Source: an uncultured Actinomycetes bacterium (GTDB taxonomy: Bacteria; Actinomycetota; CADDZG01; WHSQ01). From it: a stretch of DNA of 64,000 nucleotides. The position numbers were made by a program, and so were the translations under genes. Positions 41,877-50,126 of the stretch are shown in pieces. Positions within the stretch are counted from its first letter, which is position 1, and each line of letters opens with the position of its first letter. A model generated the notes under the pieces. It worked only from the letters and a program-made list of their open reading frames with translations. It was not told where the DNA came from and searched no databases. The stretch covers positions 186,001 to 250,000 of the forward strand of contig CALMBW010000019.1 of the NCBI GenBank assembly GCA_937863385.1. The letters run 5' to 3'.

Positions 41877-44465
41877 TCAACGCCGGTTCCAAGCGGAACG
41901 CGCTGCGTTGCGAGTCCGGATCGCCAAAGCCGAGGCTGCTGCCGTCATTGCGGAGGCAGCCGCCAGCAAGGGAACCAGCGCGGGGGCCGGACGCTCGTAA
42001 GCCGAGAAAGCCAGCAGCTCATCTTCTTCGAGATCCTCCATCGTGGTGGCCATCGCCAGCTGAGGTTCTTCCTGCTGCTGTTGGGCAGCGGCTGCCTGCG
42101 GATTGGGATTCGGTTGGGGGTTCGCATTGCTCACAGGCGCGGGAGGGGCCGGTGCGACCGGAGGCACGATGGCAACGTTCGGCTGCTCGATGATCGGCGG
42201 AGGAGGCAGCGGGATCTGCTCACCCTTGACCTTCACCAATGGCGAGCAAACGAGCAATGCTTCGGCTTTAGCGACCCCACGATCGGCAACCGTAGCAACG
42301 AACTCCAACTGGGTGCGCGAGGACTCGGAGAGTCGCGGACACTTCAAGGTCACATCGAAGGTGTGCGTACTTGGCTCAGAGACCTCTACGGTGTCAAGAA
42401 CCTCAGGCGTGATCACTTCGACACGATCGGCGCCCCGAACCGCGTCCAGCCCTACCGTCGAGTACTTCGCCAACGAACCCAAGATGGCGCTCAGAGCGGG
42501 GCCGAGTTGTGCCACCCCTCGAACGTCCTCAACGACATCACACACCAAAGGGTCACCTTGCTGCACCTGGACATTGTTCAGGTAACAGTTCGAAACGCCC
42601 GGCGGCATGAACGTCTCGGTAGCTTCGGCCATCCGAACGAGGTCCTGGCGGGCGGCCTCGACGGGGCTCTCGCCCCTAGCTGCGAGGCCCACCTGCATGA
42701 TGCCCTGCCCCCGCAGCTCGGTCGCAACGGTGTCAAAGGGGGGACTCGGGTGGGCAGCGCTGTCATCGAACGCCGCATCGGTGATGTTTACGATGACCTT
42801 CGCAGAGCCGGGGCGGAAGCCAGCTTGTTGACCCGGTGAGACGAAGCCGGGCTCTCCTGCGCCGGTTGCCGATTGATAGAGACCCGTAAGCTGCGACTCG
42901 GGGAAGTGGCCGCGGCCCCCACCGCTAGCCTCCATCCGTTCGATCGCAGCGACGAGTGAGTCATCCGCCGGACCGATCGCACGGTTCAACCGGTAGGGGA
43001 AGTCGCCTGCCACCGGATCGCCGAAGCCGGGGATCGGATAGTCCTTGTACTCACCCACACCGAACTGCACGTCGACCTTCTGCTCTGTCAGCTCGTTCGC
43101 GATCTGATGGATCCCCTCGAGCAGTCCCTGGATCGCGGAGTCCATCGAGACCGTCGTGTCGACGAGGAAGAAGACATCCAACGGTGTCGGAGCCGGCGGC
43201 AAACTCAGCTTGTAGGAGATGGTCTTGGATGCACCCGGCTCGAGCTTCACCTTGCGCTTGGCAGGTGTGAGGCTCGCAGGGGCCTTACCTTCCGGCACCG
43301 TCGGCGTCAGCGGCGGCAACGAGATCCGGAAGCGGTCATATCTCAGGATCGTGTTCGCTATCGGCCGATATCCCCACGCCGCGGGCGCCTCGGTCCGGTC
43401 AACCTGCAAGGAGAGCACGTCTTCGTAATCCTCGGGACGGTTGCCGCCCATGACACCGGGCGTGATCTCGATCCAGTTTCCGGGTGACTGGTAGCGATAC
43501 ATGCCCAGGTGGGTGCTGATGATCACGTCATCGGCGCTGGCTCCGTGAGCGATCGAGATTAGGACCTGTGGGGGCAGGCTGATGCTGCTCCATACGCGGC
43601 CCCCATCTTCCGTGATCGACATGAATCCGGCTTCGACCTCGTAGACCATGACTCTGCTCGGTTCACCCGGGGCACGGAACACATCGGCAGGTTGGGCCGG
43701 CCCACTCACGTACGGCACCTTCGTTTGCGTGTTACCACCATCTTGTGAGTGGTAGAGATCGGGGCCCGTCAACCACAGCTCGTCTGGAACGATCGGATCG
43801 ACGACGAAGTCGGTGGTGGTGCCTTGGCTGCGCTGGGTCCAAGACGTGCCGCCGTTCTCACTTCCGTAAAGCTGCGTTCCCGACGCTCGATCTCCGGCGA
43901 GCAACAGGTAGAGGCTCTTTGGATCGGAGGGGGCCGCGCGCAGTCGCAGGATCTGGCCCGAAACCGCCGGAAGCCCGCTATCGACCGCGGCCCACGACTT
44001 GCCACCGTCATCGCTTCTTAGGACATGGGCACGCAGCGTCGGACCGGTCACGGTCTGGCCGCCAACGCTTGCGGAGACCTTCTCTTCGATCCCAAGGAAG
44101 ATCGTGTCCCCTGCACCCGGAGCCTCGGGCACCACGACGCTGTCGATAGTGGCAGTGACATCCGAGATCGGCACTTCGAGGCTGGGCAGAAGCTCGAAGC
44201 CGAACGCTTGCTGCCAATCGCACCCTCCGTTGCGAGAGACCATCAAGACCTTCTCGTTATGTGCCCACAAGATGTTGGGGCGGCGAGGATCCACGGCGAA
44301 GCCCCTCATCGTGGCCGAGCCTTTGGGGTAGGAGGGGCCGGGGATCTCCGACCACTCGCCGTCCGCGAGCAGTTTCGAGCAGGGCGCAGCCGCCGCGCCG
44401 GTAGCCAGCGGCGCGGCAAGAACGGCACAGGTGAGCCCGGCCAGTAACGCCCTCATCCACCTCAT
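41877..44465 (-). CDS. Large secreted Asp-box/VWA surface protein
   Basis: An 862-aa exported, probably wall-linked protein. A signal peptide (ALLAGLTCAVLAAPLATGAAAA) starts at the ATG, which follows a GGAGGTGG region. Residues 30-380 hold at least four BNR/Asp-box turns (RSDDGGKSWA, GSENGGTSWT, SQDGGNTQT, TEDGGRVWS), as in sialidases and sortilin-type propellers. Residues 425-660 are a VWA domain starting TPLDVFFLVDTTVSMDSAI, with MIDAS DxTxS at 436-440 and a VNITDAAFDD strand that resembles the integrin-beta I-like domain. A Pro/Gln-rich linker and a hydrophobic helix near residue 835 followed by basic residues form a membrane anchor. Adhesion is the likely role. Confidence 0.82.
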   Translation of the reverse strand: MRWMRALLAGLTCAVLAAPLATGAAAAPCSKLLADGEWSEIPGPSYPKGSATMRGFAVDPRRPNILWAHNEKVLMVSRNGGCDWQQAFGFELLPSLEVPISDVTATIDSVVVPEAPGAGDTIFLGIEEKVSASVGGQTVTGPTLRAHVLRSDDGGKSWAAVDSGLPAVSGQILRLRAAPSDPKSLYLLLAGDRASGTQLYGSENGGTSWTQRSQGTTTDFVVDPIVPDELWLTGPDLYHSQDGGNTQTKVPYVSGPAQPADVFRAPGEPSRVMVYEVEAGFMSITEDGGRVWSSISLPPQVLISIAHGASADDVIISTHLGMYRYQSPGNWIEITPGVMGGNRPEDYEDVLSLQVDRTEAPAAWGYRPIANTILRYDRFRISLPPLTPTVPEGKAPASLTPAKRKVKLEPGASKTISYKLSLPPAPTPLDVFFLVDTTVSMDSAIQGLLEGIHQIANELTEQKVDVQFGVGEYKDYPIPGFGDPVAGDFPYRLNRAIGPADDSLVAAIERMEASGGGRGHFPESQLTGLYQSATGAGEPGFVSPGQQAGFRPGSAKVIVNITDAAFDDSAAHPSPPFDTVATELRGQGIMQVGLAARGESPVEAARQDLVRMAEATETFMPPGVSNCYLNNVQVQQGDPLVCDVVEDVRGVAQLGPALSAILGSLAKYSTVGLDAVRGADRVEVITPEVLDTVEVSEPSTHTFDVTLKCPRLSESSRTQLEFVATVADRGVAKAEALLVCSPLVKVKGEQIPLPPPPIIEQPNVAIVPPVAPAPPAPVSNANPQPNPNPQAAAAQQQQEEPQLAMATTMEDLEEDELLAFSAYERPAPALVPLLAAASAMTAAASALAIRTRNAARSAWNRR

Positions 44466-44554
44466 CGCCTGAAGGTTCTCCACCTCCTCCTCGAATCCCC
44501 CGCCGCCCGGTTTATATCCCCCGCCAGAAGGCTGCGCCGCGTATGGGTGGGGTT

Positions 44555-44670
44555 GGTGTTGTGGCTCCGGGTGTAGCTGTGGGGGAAACCCGGCAGCGAC
44601 GGGGTTGAACCAACTCCGCACGCCAAATCACCAAAACGTACGCTCAGCGACTCTGTTGCTACATCTCGAG
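44555..44670. repeat. Partial 74-bp-family unit plus 45-bp repeat (copy a)
   Basis: GTGGCTCCGGGTG begins a unit of the same family as the tandem repeat at 57.1 kb, and the 45-bp element follows at 44623-44670 (CCAAATCACCAAAACG through GCTACATCTCGAG). It occupies most of the 374-bp gene-free stretch between the divergent VWA and S15 genes (44466-44839); the rest holds their promoters, no other gene seen. Relative to the G-rich unit, the 45-bp element is inverted compared with the copy at 57389. Confidence 0.8.
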
Positions 44671-44839
44671 TTTCGCCTCCCCTTCGATTCCCCCGGCCCT
44701 CCGCTCTACATCCGCTGCAACTTCCTCCCGGCGCGCCTGCAGGACGGGCAACGTGGACGCCGAAGTTCTCTCGACACGGTTCTTCGCGGCGGTTCCAGGT
44801 CGTCCCGCGGGGGAGATCACGTCCTACGGGAGGTCCAGC

Positions 44840-46816
44840 TTGAGAGTAAAGATCCAGGTGGTGCTAGCGGTAGCGTTGATCGCCGGCGCCCTTGCCGGCA
44901 GCCAATCGCCTGTTCGCGCCGAAGAGCACTACACCAAACTGACCGATATCCGGGTCGAGATGGATGACGGGGTCCCAATAGCGGCAGACGTCTATGTTCC
45001 TTCACGATCCGACGGCGATGGCGACGGCCTGTACCCCTGCGTCATAGAACTCACTCCGTACCGCAAGGAATCGCGGGCCGCTGAAGGCGCTTCCTACCTT
45101 CCCGAGAAGGGGATCGCCCTGATCGAGGTGGACGCGAGAGGCACCGGAGGCTCAGGAGGCGAGTACGACATCGTCTTCTCCGTGCGCGAACAGGCCGATA
45201 CGGTAGCAATGATCGACTGGGCTGCCACGCAGGCCACGACCGATGGGAAACCCCTGCGCGACGACGGCAAAAACAAGCTGTGCGAGGAGACCGTCGGCCT
45301 GTACGGGGGCTCTTACTCTGGGATCATCCAGTACCTCGTTGCCAGTCTTCCTATGCGCAAAGGCGATACCGGCTTCGGTCGCCTGCCTTCGGGAACAAAG
45401 CACCTCGCTGCGATCGCACCTCAGAGGGCCTACGGCGATCTCTATCGCGACATCGTCTACCACGGAGGGATGCTGATCGGCAGCTTTGGCAACCTGTGGT
45501 CGGGCGGGACCTCGTCCTACTATCTTCGACCCCCGATGGACTTCTATACCGCTGAGGGTCAGCAGGCGTGGACCGACCACGTGACCAAGAACGACCCTCT
45601 GCTCGCGCACTACATCGATGCCCCATACGAAGATGCGAAGTACACCAGCGACGACACCGAACCATCCTTCTCCCAGAAGCTCTACGAAGATTCCAGCGCT
45701 CTTCCCCGCATCAAGAACTTGAGGGTCCCCTCGTTGCACCTCGCGGGCTTCTTCGATGCCTTCACCCGCGGTCAGCTTCTGACCTTTCAGGAGGCACACA
45801 GGCTCGAGCAGAAAGGCAACCGAGGGCCGAACTTCTTGATCGCCGGTCCATGGGACCACACCGGGACGCACTTCATCAGTCCCGATCAGGGCTTCAGAGA
45901 GCAACTCAGTGACTGGTACCTCTACTGGCTCGAGGGTGAGTCTTCGGGCGCTTCACAACCGGAGTGGATCCGGCGAGGTTTCGATGGCCGTGGCGCCAGG
46001 GTGACCTACTTCCAGTCCGAGACGGGAGTCGTCAACGGCCAGAGCGACGAGGACGGCAGCTGGACAACCTCACCCTCGTGGCCCCCACGCATCGACGACG
46101 TCAAGCGTCTCTACCTGGCACCCGGCGGGATGCTGTCCTCCGATCCTCCGACGGAGGAAGAGGGTGCCGACACCTACCTCGCCAACCCAACGGCGGGACT
46201 GGCTGAGTTGCTTTCTCGCTGGGACAACGCCGCGGGAACGCCCCATCCGAGTTTCGACCAACGGATCGAAGGCCCGAAGGGCCTCACCTACCAGACCGAT
46301 GTGCTATCCGAGCCTCTAAAGGTGGCGGGGCCGATCGCCCTTCGCCTGCAGGCATCGACCGTCGGCCTCCCCGAAGGGCCTGATGGACAGTGGCCTGGAG
46401 CAACGCAACAGCTACCTCCCTATCACGACACCGACTGGGTGGTGAAGGTCTCCGACGTGGCTCCCGACGGGACGGCCAACCTGATCACCGCGGGATACCT
46501 CAGAGCCTCACATCGCCGCGTAGACGAGTCGAAGAGCCTGAAGATCCGAGGCGAGATGCTGATGCCCTACCACCCTCACACGAAGAAGAGCCTGCAGCCT
46601 CCGGTGCCGGGTGAGATCCAGGAGTACCTGATCGAGGTGTGGCCAACGGCGATGACCTTTAAGCAAGGCCACCGGCTTCGGATCGACATCTATTCCTCCG
46701 ACACCCCCAATCACCTGTCATTGCTCCGCCCAGCTCTGAATACCGTGCAACGCAACGTTCAAGCAGCTTCATATCTGATGTTGCCCGTCTCCGGAGGTCG
46801 CTCCGGCAAGGGATGA
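44840..46816 (+). CDS. Secreted CocE/NonD-family (S15) hydrolase
   Basis: A 658-aa exported alpha/beta hydrolase. Signal peptide VVLAVALIAGALAGSQSPVR. The S15 domain begins RVEMDDGVPIAADVYVPSRS, with ALIEVDARGTGGSGGEYD and the nucleophile in ETVGLYGGSYSGIIQYLVAS (GxSYxG) near residue 165. RVPSLHLAGFFDAFT holds the acid and AGPWDHTGTHF the His. The C-terminal jelly-roll domain is of the X-Pro dipeptidyl-peptidase type. Members include cocaine esterase and glutaryl-acylases; the substrate is not known. TTG start at 44840 is chosen for GGGAGG six bases upstream; an in-frame ATG at 44753 would precede the signal peptide by 29 residues. Confidence 0.87.
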   Translation: MRVKIQVVLAVALIAGALAGSQSPVRAEEHYTKLTDIRVEMDDGVPIAADVYVPSRSDGDGDGLYPCVIELTPYRKESRAAEGASYLPEKGIALIEVDARGTGGSGGEYDIVFSVREQADTVAMIDWAATQATTDGKPLRDDGKNKLCEETVGLYGGSYSGIIQYLVASLPMRKGDTGFGRLPSGTKHLAAIAPQRAYGDLYRDIVYHGGMLIGSFGNLWSGGTSSYYLRPPMDFYTAEGQQAWTDHVTKNDPLLAHYIDAPYEDAKYTSDDTEPSFSQKLYEDSSALPRIKNLRVPSLHLAGFFDAFTRGQLLTFQEAHRLEQKGNRGPNFLIAGPWDHTGTHFISPDQGFREQLSDWYLYWLEGESSGASQPEWIRRGFDGRGARVTYFQSETGVVNGQSDEDGSWTTSPSWPPRIDDVKRLYLAPGGMLSSDPPTEEEGADTYLANPTAGLAELLSRWDNAAGTPHPSFDQRIEGPKGLTYQTDVLSEPLKVAGPIALRLQASTVGLPEGPDGQWPGATQQLPPYHDTDWVVKVSDVAPDGTANLITAGYLRASHRRVDESKSLKIRGEMLMPYHPHTKKSLQPPVPGEIQEYLIEVWPTAMTFKQGHRLRIDIYSSDTPNHLSLLRPALNTVQRNVQAASYLMLPVSGGRSGKG

Positions 46817-46834
46817 CCTGCCTGACCAACCAAG

Positions 46835-46877
46835 CCCTGAGCGATCCCTCCAGCTCCTGCGGAGCGATCGCTCAGGG
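46835..46877 (+). terminator. Putative terminator hairpin after S15 gene
   Basis: CCCTGAGCGATC (46835-46846) is the exact complement of GATCGCTCAGGG (46866-46877), separated by 19 nt. There is no strong T-run after it, so termination strength is uncertain. Confidence 0.5.
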
Positions 46878-46904
46878 TTCCACAGGAGCCGGCTCAGGCC
46901 CTCG

Positions 46905-47000
46905 CCATTGCATGCCCGGAGCCCCTCCGCCCCGGCCCGATCCCCACCCCCTAGCTGCCGCCTTGGGTCTGCCTCCCACCAACCCCGGAGCCACTCGCTC
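46905..47000. repeat. Diverged copy of 74-bp repeat family
   Basis: Read on the minus strand, GAGTGGCTCCGGGGTTG, then ACCCAAGGCGGCAGC and a run of G, lines up with the unit at 57138 (GAGTGGCTCCGGGTGC, ACCAAAGCGGCAGC). The match is by eye and partial, with several indels. The copy lies between the S15 and DUF192 genes. Confidence 0.5.
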
Positions 47001-47060
47001 CGCCTGGACCCCCAAGGGTGCTCTGCTCCGGGCGGCTCCCGGGTAGCGGCGAGGCGGAAT

Positions 47061-47066
47061 TAGGGT
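47061..47066 (+). promoter_or_regulatory. Leaderless -10 box of DUF192 gene
   Basis: TAGGGT, then GGGGCG, then ATG at 47073. The G-rich hexamer could also act as a weak ribosome site, so the leaderless reading is not exclusive. Confidence 0.4.
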
Positions 47067-47072
47067 GGGGCG

Positions 47073-47828
47073 ATGAGGCGGAAGACCTTGGCGGTGGCGG
47101 TGGCGATGGTGGTGGGGACGGTGGGAGCTGCCCTGGCGGGACCGGTGGCCAAGGCCCCCCGGGTGGAGCTGAAGGCAGCCACCACCGAGACGAAGCTGAA
47201 GGGCTTCGGAGTGGCTCGACCGGTGACCGGCCGCAAGGTCAAGGTCACGTTCTCGCATGACTCCGGTACAGGCTTTGAAGTGATCGCTGCCGAGAAGGTG
47301 AATGTCCGTGCCGACGGATCCTACGTAGCGAGTTTCGATCGACCGCAAGACGGTAGCTGCAGGCTGACCGCTCGTTACCGAACGGGCAACGGCACGGCCA
47401 CCGAAACCGAGGACCTGAGCTGCGTCCGGCCCGACTTCGGGACCGGAAGGGCAACCTTCCAAGGGGATACGTCCAAGACCATCGACGTCGAGATCGCTGA
47501 GAGCTCAAGCCAGCGCTCCTACGGCCTGATGTTCCGCAAGCATCTGGGGGCGGAGCGCGGGATGGCCTTCCTCTTCGGGAGCGAGTCCAGTGGAGCGTTC
47601 TGGATGATGAACACCCACATCCCCCTAAGCATCGCCTTCTACGACTCCACCGGCGAGATCGTCTCGATCCTCGACATGGACCCTTGTGACCCGGACGAGC
47701 AAGGCGAGTCTTGTCCGCTGTATGACCCCAACACCAGCTATGTCGGGGCGATCGAGGTCAATCAAGGTGCGCTCACCGAATGGGGTATCGAGGTGGGCGA
47801 CATGGTAGTGGTGACCCAGGACCTCTAG
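47073..47828 (+). CDS. Secreted DUF192 protein with N-terminal extension
   Basis: A 251-aa exported protein. The N-terminal 25 residues are a signal peptide (RKTLAVAVAMVVGTVGAALA). Residues 30-125 form a beta-rich segment with VARPVTGRKVKVTFSHDSGT and two Cys, probably an Ig-like fold. Residues 130-250 are DUF192: SQRSYGLMFRKHLGAERGMA, GAFWMMNTHIPLSIAFYDST and EIVSILDMDPC. The paralogue in the Tad operon is a lipoprotein without the Ig-like part. Function unknown in both. Confidence 0.85.
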   Translation: MRRKTLAVAVAMVVGTVGAALAGPVAKAPRVELKAATTETKLKGFGVARPVTGRKVKVTFSHDSGTGFEVIAAEKVNVRADGSYVASFDRPQDGSCRLTARYRTGNGTATETEDLSCVRPDFGTGRATFQGDTSKTIDVEIAESSSQRSYGLMFRKHLGAERGMAFLFGSESSGAFWMMNTHIPLSIAFYDSTGEIVSILDMDPCDPDEQGESCPLYDPNTSYVGAIEVNQGALTEWGIEVGDMVVVTQDL

Positions 47829-47876
47829 GGACCCGACCCATGGCTGGGACGGGTTGGTATCCCTGCTCCAAAGGGT

Positions 47877-48017
47877 TCACTTGCGCGAAGCCAGTTTCAG
47901 GCCTCCGGCGGTGCAGAGGTCCTTGGCGCTGCGGGTCACGAACTCCGACACGTGACGAGAGCGGAGGCTGCGATGGGGGCGTTGGGGCCTCTTCACCGCC
48001 TCAGGAGGCGTCAACAT
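47877..48017 (-). CDS. Possible 46-aa small protein
   Basis: A short frame, MLTPPEAVKRPQRPHRSL and ending GGLKLASRK, with third positions mostly G or C. It is too short to trust from composition alone and no ribosome site is clear. Longer frames extending to 48524 run into the DUF3105 gene and are not accepted. Listed because this 288-bp gap between two genes holds nothing else recognisable. Confidence 0.25.
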   Translation of the reverse strand: MLTPPEAVKRPQRPHRSLRSRHVSEFVTRSAKDLCTAGGLKLASRK

Positions 48018-48104
48018 CGGTCGCCGCGAGGCCTCCCCCACAAGACGGCAAGGTCCCTGACCTGGGGTCGAGGAGTTCACGCATGCATAAACGAGTGACT
48101 TCGC

Positions 48105-48110
48105 TACGAT
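48105..48110 (+). promoter_or_regulatory. Leaderless -10 box of DUF3105 gene
   Basis: TACGAT, six bases (TCCGAC), then ATG at 48117; no Shine-Dalgarno. Confidence 0.5.
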
Positions 48111-48116
48111 TCCGAC

Positions 48117-48743
48117 ATGAGCCAACGACCAACGAGCAAGAAGCTGGAGATGAAGAGAGCCCGCCGCGAAGCGGTGGAGCAGCAACGGCGGGAACGAGCT
48201 CGCGCAGCGCGACGCACTAACCTGGTGACGACAGGGATCGCCGTTGTCGTGATCCTCGTCGTCGCCGGGCTTGCATTGCGGTCGAGACCCGAAGCCCTTC
48301 CGGATTCGTCCGAGGCACCCAAAGGCGTCGTTTCCAAGGAGATCGAAGAGCGCAACCATATCGAAGGACCGGTGGATTACCCCGACAACCCGCCGATGGG
48401 CGGGAACCATGCCCCCGTGTGGCAGAACTGTGGCTTCTACGACGACACGATCATCAAGGAACAAGCTGTGCACTCGCTCGAGCACGGTGCCGTCTGGGTC
48501 ACCTACGATCCCAGCATCCCCCAAGAGGACAAGGACCGATTGGAGCAGATGGCGCAGGCCGAAGGTTTCCTATTGGTGTCCGCCTACGACGGTCAGCCCT
48601 CACCGATAGTTGCGACCGGGTGGGGGCGTCAGCTCGACTTCGAGGAAGCCGATGATCCAGACCTTGCGCGATTCGTCAGCTACTTCCAGGTAGGGCCGCA
48701 GACGCCGGAACCGGGAGCCCCTTGCACGGGCGGGACGATGTGA
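48117..48743 (+). CDS. DUF3105 membrane-anchored protein
   Basis: A 208-aa protein. A basic, coiled-coil-like cytoplasmic start (KLEMKRARREAVEQQRRERA) precedes one helix (NLVTTGIAVVVILVVAGLAL, 35-54). The extracytoplasmic DUF3105 domain has NPPMGGNHAPVWQNCGFYDD near residue 90 and HSLEHGAVWVTYDP near residue 120, a His-rich core. Function unknown. The gene overlaps the DUF305 gene by 4 nt; DUF305 proteins are suspected metal (copper) binders, and this pairing is common in actinobacteria (recalled). Confidence 0.88.
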   Translation: MSQRPTSKKLEMKRARREAVEQQRRERARAARRTNLVTTGIAVVVILVVAGLALRSRPEALPDSSEAPKGVVSKEIEERNHIEGPVDYPDNPPMGGNHAPVWQNCGFYDDTIIKEQAVHSLEHGAVWVTYDPSIPQEDKDRLEQMAQAEGFLLVSAYDGQPSPIVATGWGRQLDFEEADDPDLARFVSYFQVGPQTPEPGAPCTGGTM

Positions 48744-49957
48744 CGAGCCCCTCGGCATCCAGTGATGCCGGGACACTGGCCGACGAAGTGTCCCCTTCCC
48801 GGCGATGGGACGAGCCGGCGGTTCTGATCGCACTGGTCGCGATCCTGGTCGGTGCAGTTTGGGCCGCTCTCCTCTCGGCTCCGTCAACACCATCATCCGA
48901 CTCTCCCGAAGCCGGGTTCGCGCGGGACATGATGCGACACCACGCGCAAGCGGTGGAGATGGCCGAGATCGTCCGCCCCAGAACGCAGGACGAGACGATC
49001 CGCATCCTCGCGACTGACATCGCGCTTACCCAGCAGGCGCAGATCGGGCAGTTCCAAGGTTGGTTGGCGGCCTGGGGCCTGCCGATAAATGTGTCGGGTC
49101 AGCAGATGGCGTGGATGGGACACCCCACCATGGGGCTGATGACCGGGCTCGCCACCGACGAGGAGATTGACGAGCTCCGTCAACTTCCCCCGCCCGAGAT
49201 GGATGCGAGATTCTTGCAGATGATGATCCCTCACCACCGGGCGGCCTTGGGGATGGCCCGGGGAGCGCTCGCGCTGACGGAATCGCCCCCGGTCGTAGAG
49301 GCCGCGCAGAAGACGCTCCAGGCGCAGGGGGCCGAGATACAGCAGATGCAGGATCTGTTGGAAGCACGCGGCTACCCGCGAGTGCCACCGGAAGAAACCA
49401 TGATGCCGCCGATGGCCGCTCACGGCGACACGGGGGCGGGTGCGTTGCGAGACATCCTGCGGCTCGCTCCCATCGGGATCGGCCTGCTCGCCCTGGCCTG
49501 GCTCGTGATCGACTCGATGCGACGACGACAGATATGGGCTGGCCTCGAAGGTCCGGCACGCGACTACAACCCTTTGTTCCGAGCCATCGCCTTGATCTCC
49601 ATCGGGCTCTCGGGGTTGATCCACGTAGGGCTCACTCCCGAACACCTGGAGGAGTCGACTGCGACGGGCGTTTTCTTCGGCGCATCCGGCGTCGTCTTGT
49701 TACTGATAGCGGCGTGGCTTCTGGCGTGGCCCCGAAGCGCCGGCTTCGCGGTAGGGGCAACGACGAGCGTGGCTCTCATCGTCGTATACCTGCTCTCGCG
49801 CACAACAAGCATCTTCGGAGACATTGAACCGTTCGACGCGCTCGGCATCGTAACGGTGCTGATCGAGGTCGTCGCGGTAGTCGTATGTCTCGTCCTAGTG
49901 AGATCTCAAACGGGGGAAGCCGCCGCGGCCAACCATGCGCTAGAACCGAGCGACTAG
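48740..49957 (+). CDS. DUF305 protein with C-terminal membrane domain
   Basis: A 405-aa protein. One N-terminal helix (LIALVAILVGAVWAALLSA) leads to a DUF305 domain of two helical repeats, FARDMMRHHAQAVEMAEIV near residue 60 and FLQMMIPHHRAALGMARGAL near residue 155; the Met/His pairs are likely metal ligands. From about residue 225 it has five more hydrophobic helices (ALRDILRLAPIGIGLLALAW onwards), including GLIHVGLTPEHLEEST, so it is a fusion rather than a plain DUF305 protein. The GTG start overlaps the DUF3105 stop as GTGA. Confidence 0.86.
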   Translation: MTSPSASSDAGTLADEVSPSRRWDEPAVLIALVAILVGAVWAALLSAPSTPSSDSPEAGFARDMMRHHAQAVEMAEIVRPRTQDETIRILATDIALTQQAQIGQFQGWLAAWGLPINVSGQQMAWMGHPTMGLMTGLATDEEIDELRQLPPPEMDARFLQMMIPHHRAALGMARGALALTESPPVVEAAQKTLQAQGAEIQQMQDLLEARGYPRVPPEETMMPPMAAHGDTGAGALRDILRLAPIGIGLLALAWLVIDSMRRRQIWAGLEGPARDYNPLFRAIALISIGLSGLIHVGLTPEHLEESTATGVFFGASGVVLLLIAAWLLAWPRSAGFAVGATTSVALIVVYLLSRTTSIFGDIEPFDALGIVTVLIEVVAVVVCLVLVRSQTGEAAAANHALEPSD

Positions 49958-50050
49958 CTTTGCTGCTCTTTCACGGCCACCTGCGGATCCACGATACGAG
50001 CCGTAGCAGATAGATGGCAGCGGGCACGGTCGCTGACTACAAAGAAGCAG

Positions 50051-50076
50051 AGAGGATGGCGGCCCCGCCTCTTTTT
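50051..50076 (+). terminator. Weak putative terminator after DUF305 gene
   Basis: AGAGG (50051-50055) and CCTCT (50068-50072) form a short stem with GC-rich loop followed by TTTTT. Weak stem, good T-run. Confidence 0.4.
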
Positions 50077-50126
50077 GCTACGGGGATCCGAGGGCCAGAC
50101 GAGAGATCTCGGGACCGAGTCTCGGA

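Noticed and set aside
44466-44621. N-terminal extension of the VWA protein
   Set aside because: The extension would place 52 repeat-derived residues before the signal peptide.
47877-48524. 215-aa minus-strand frame
   Set aside because: Most of it is antisense to the DUF3105 gene; only the 46-aa downstream part outside that gene was kept, at low confidence.
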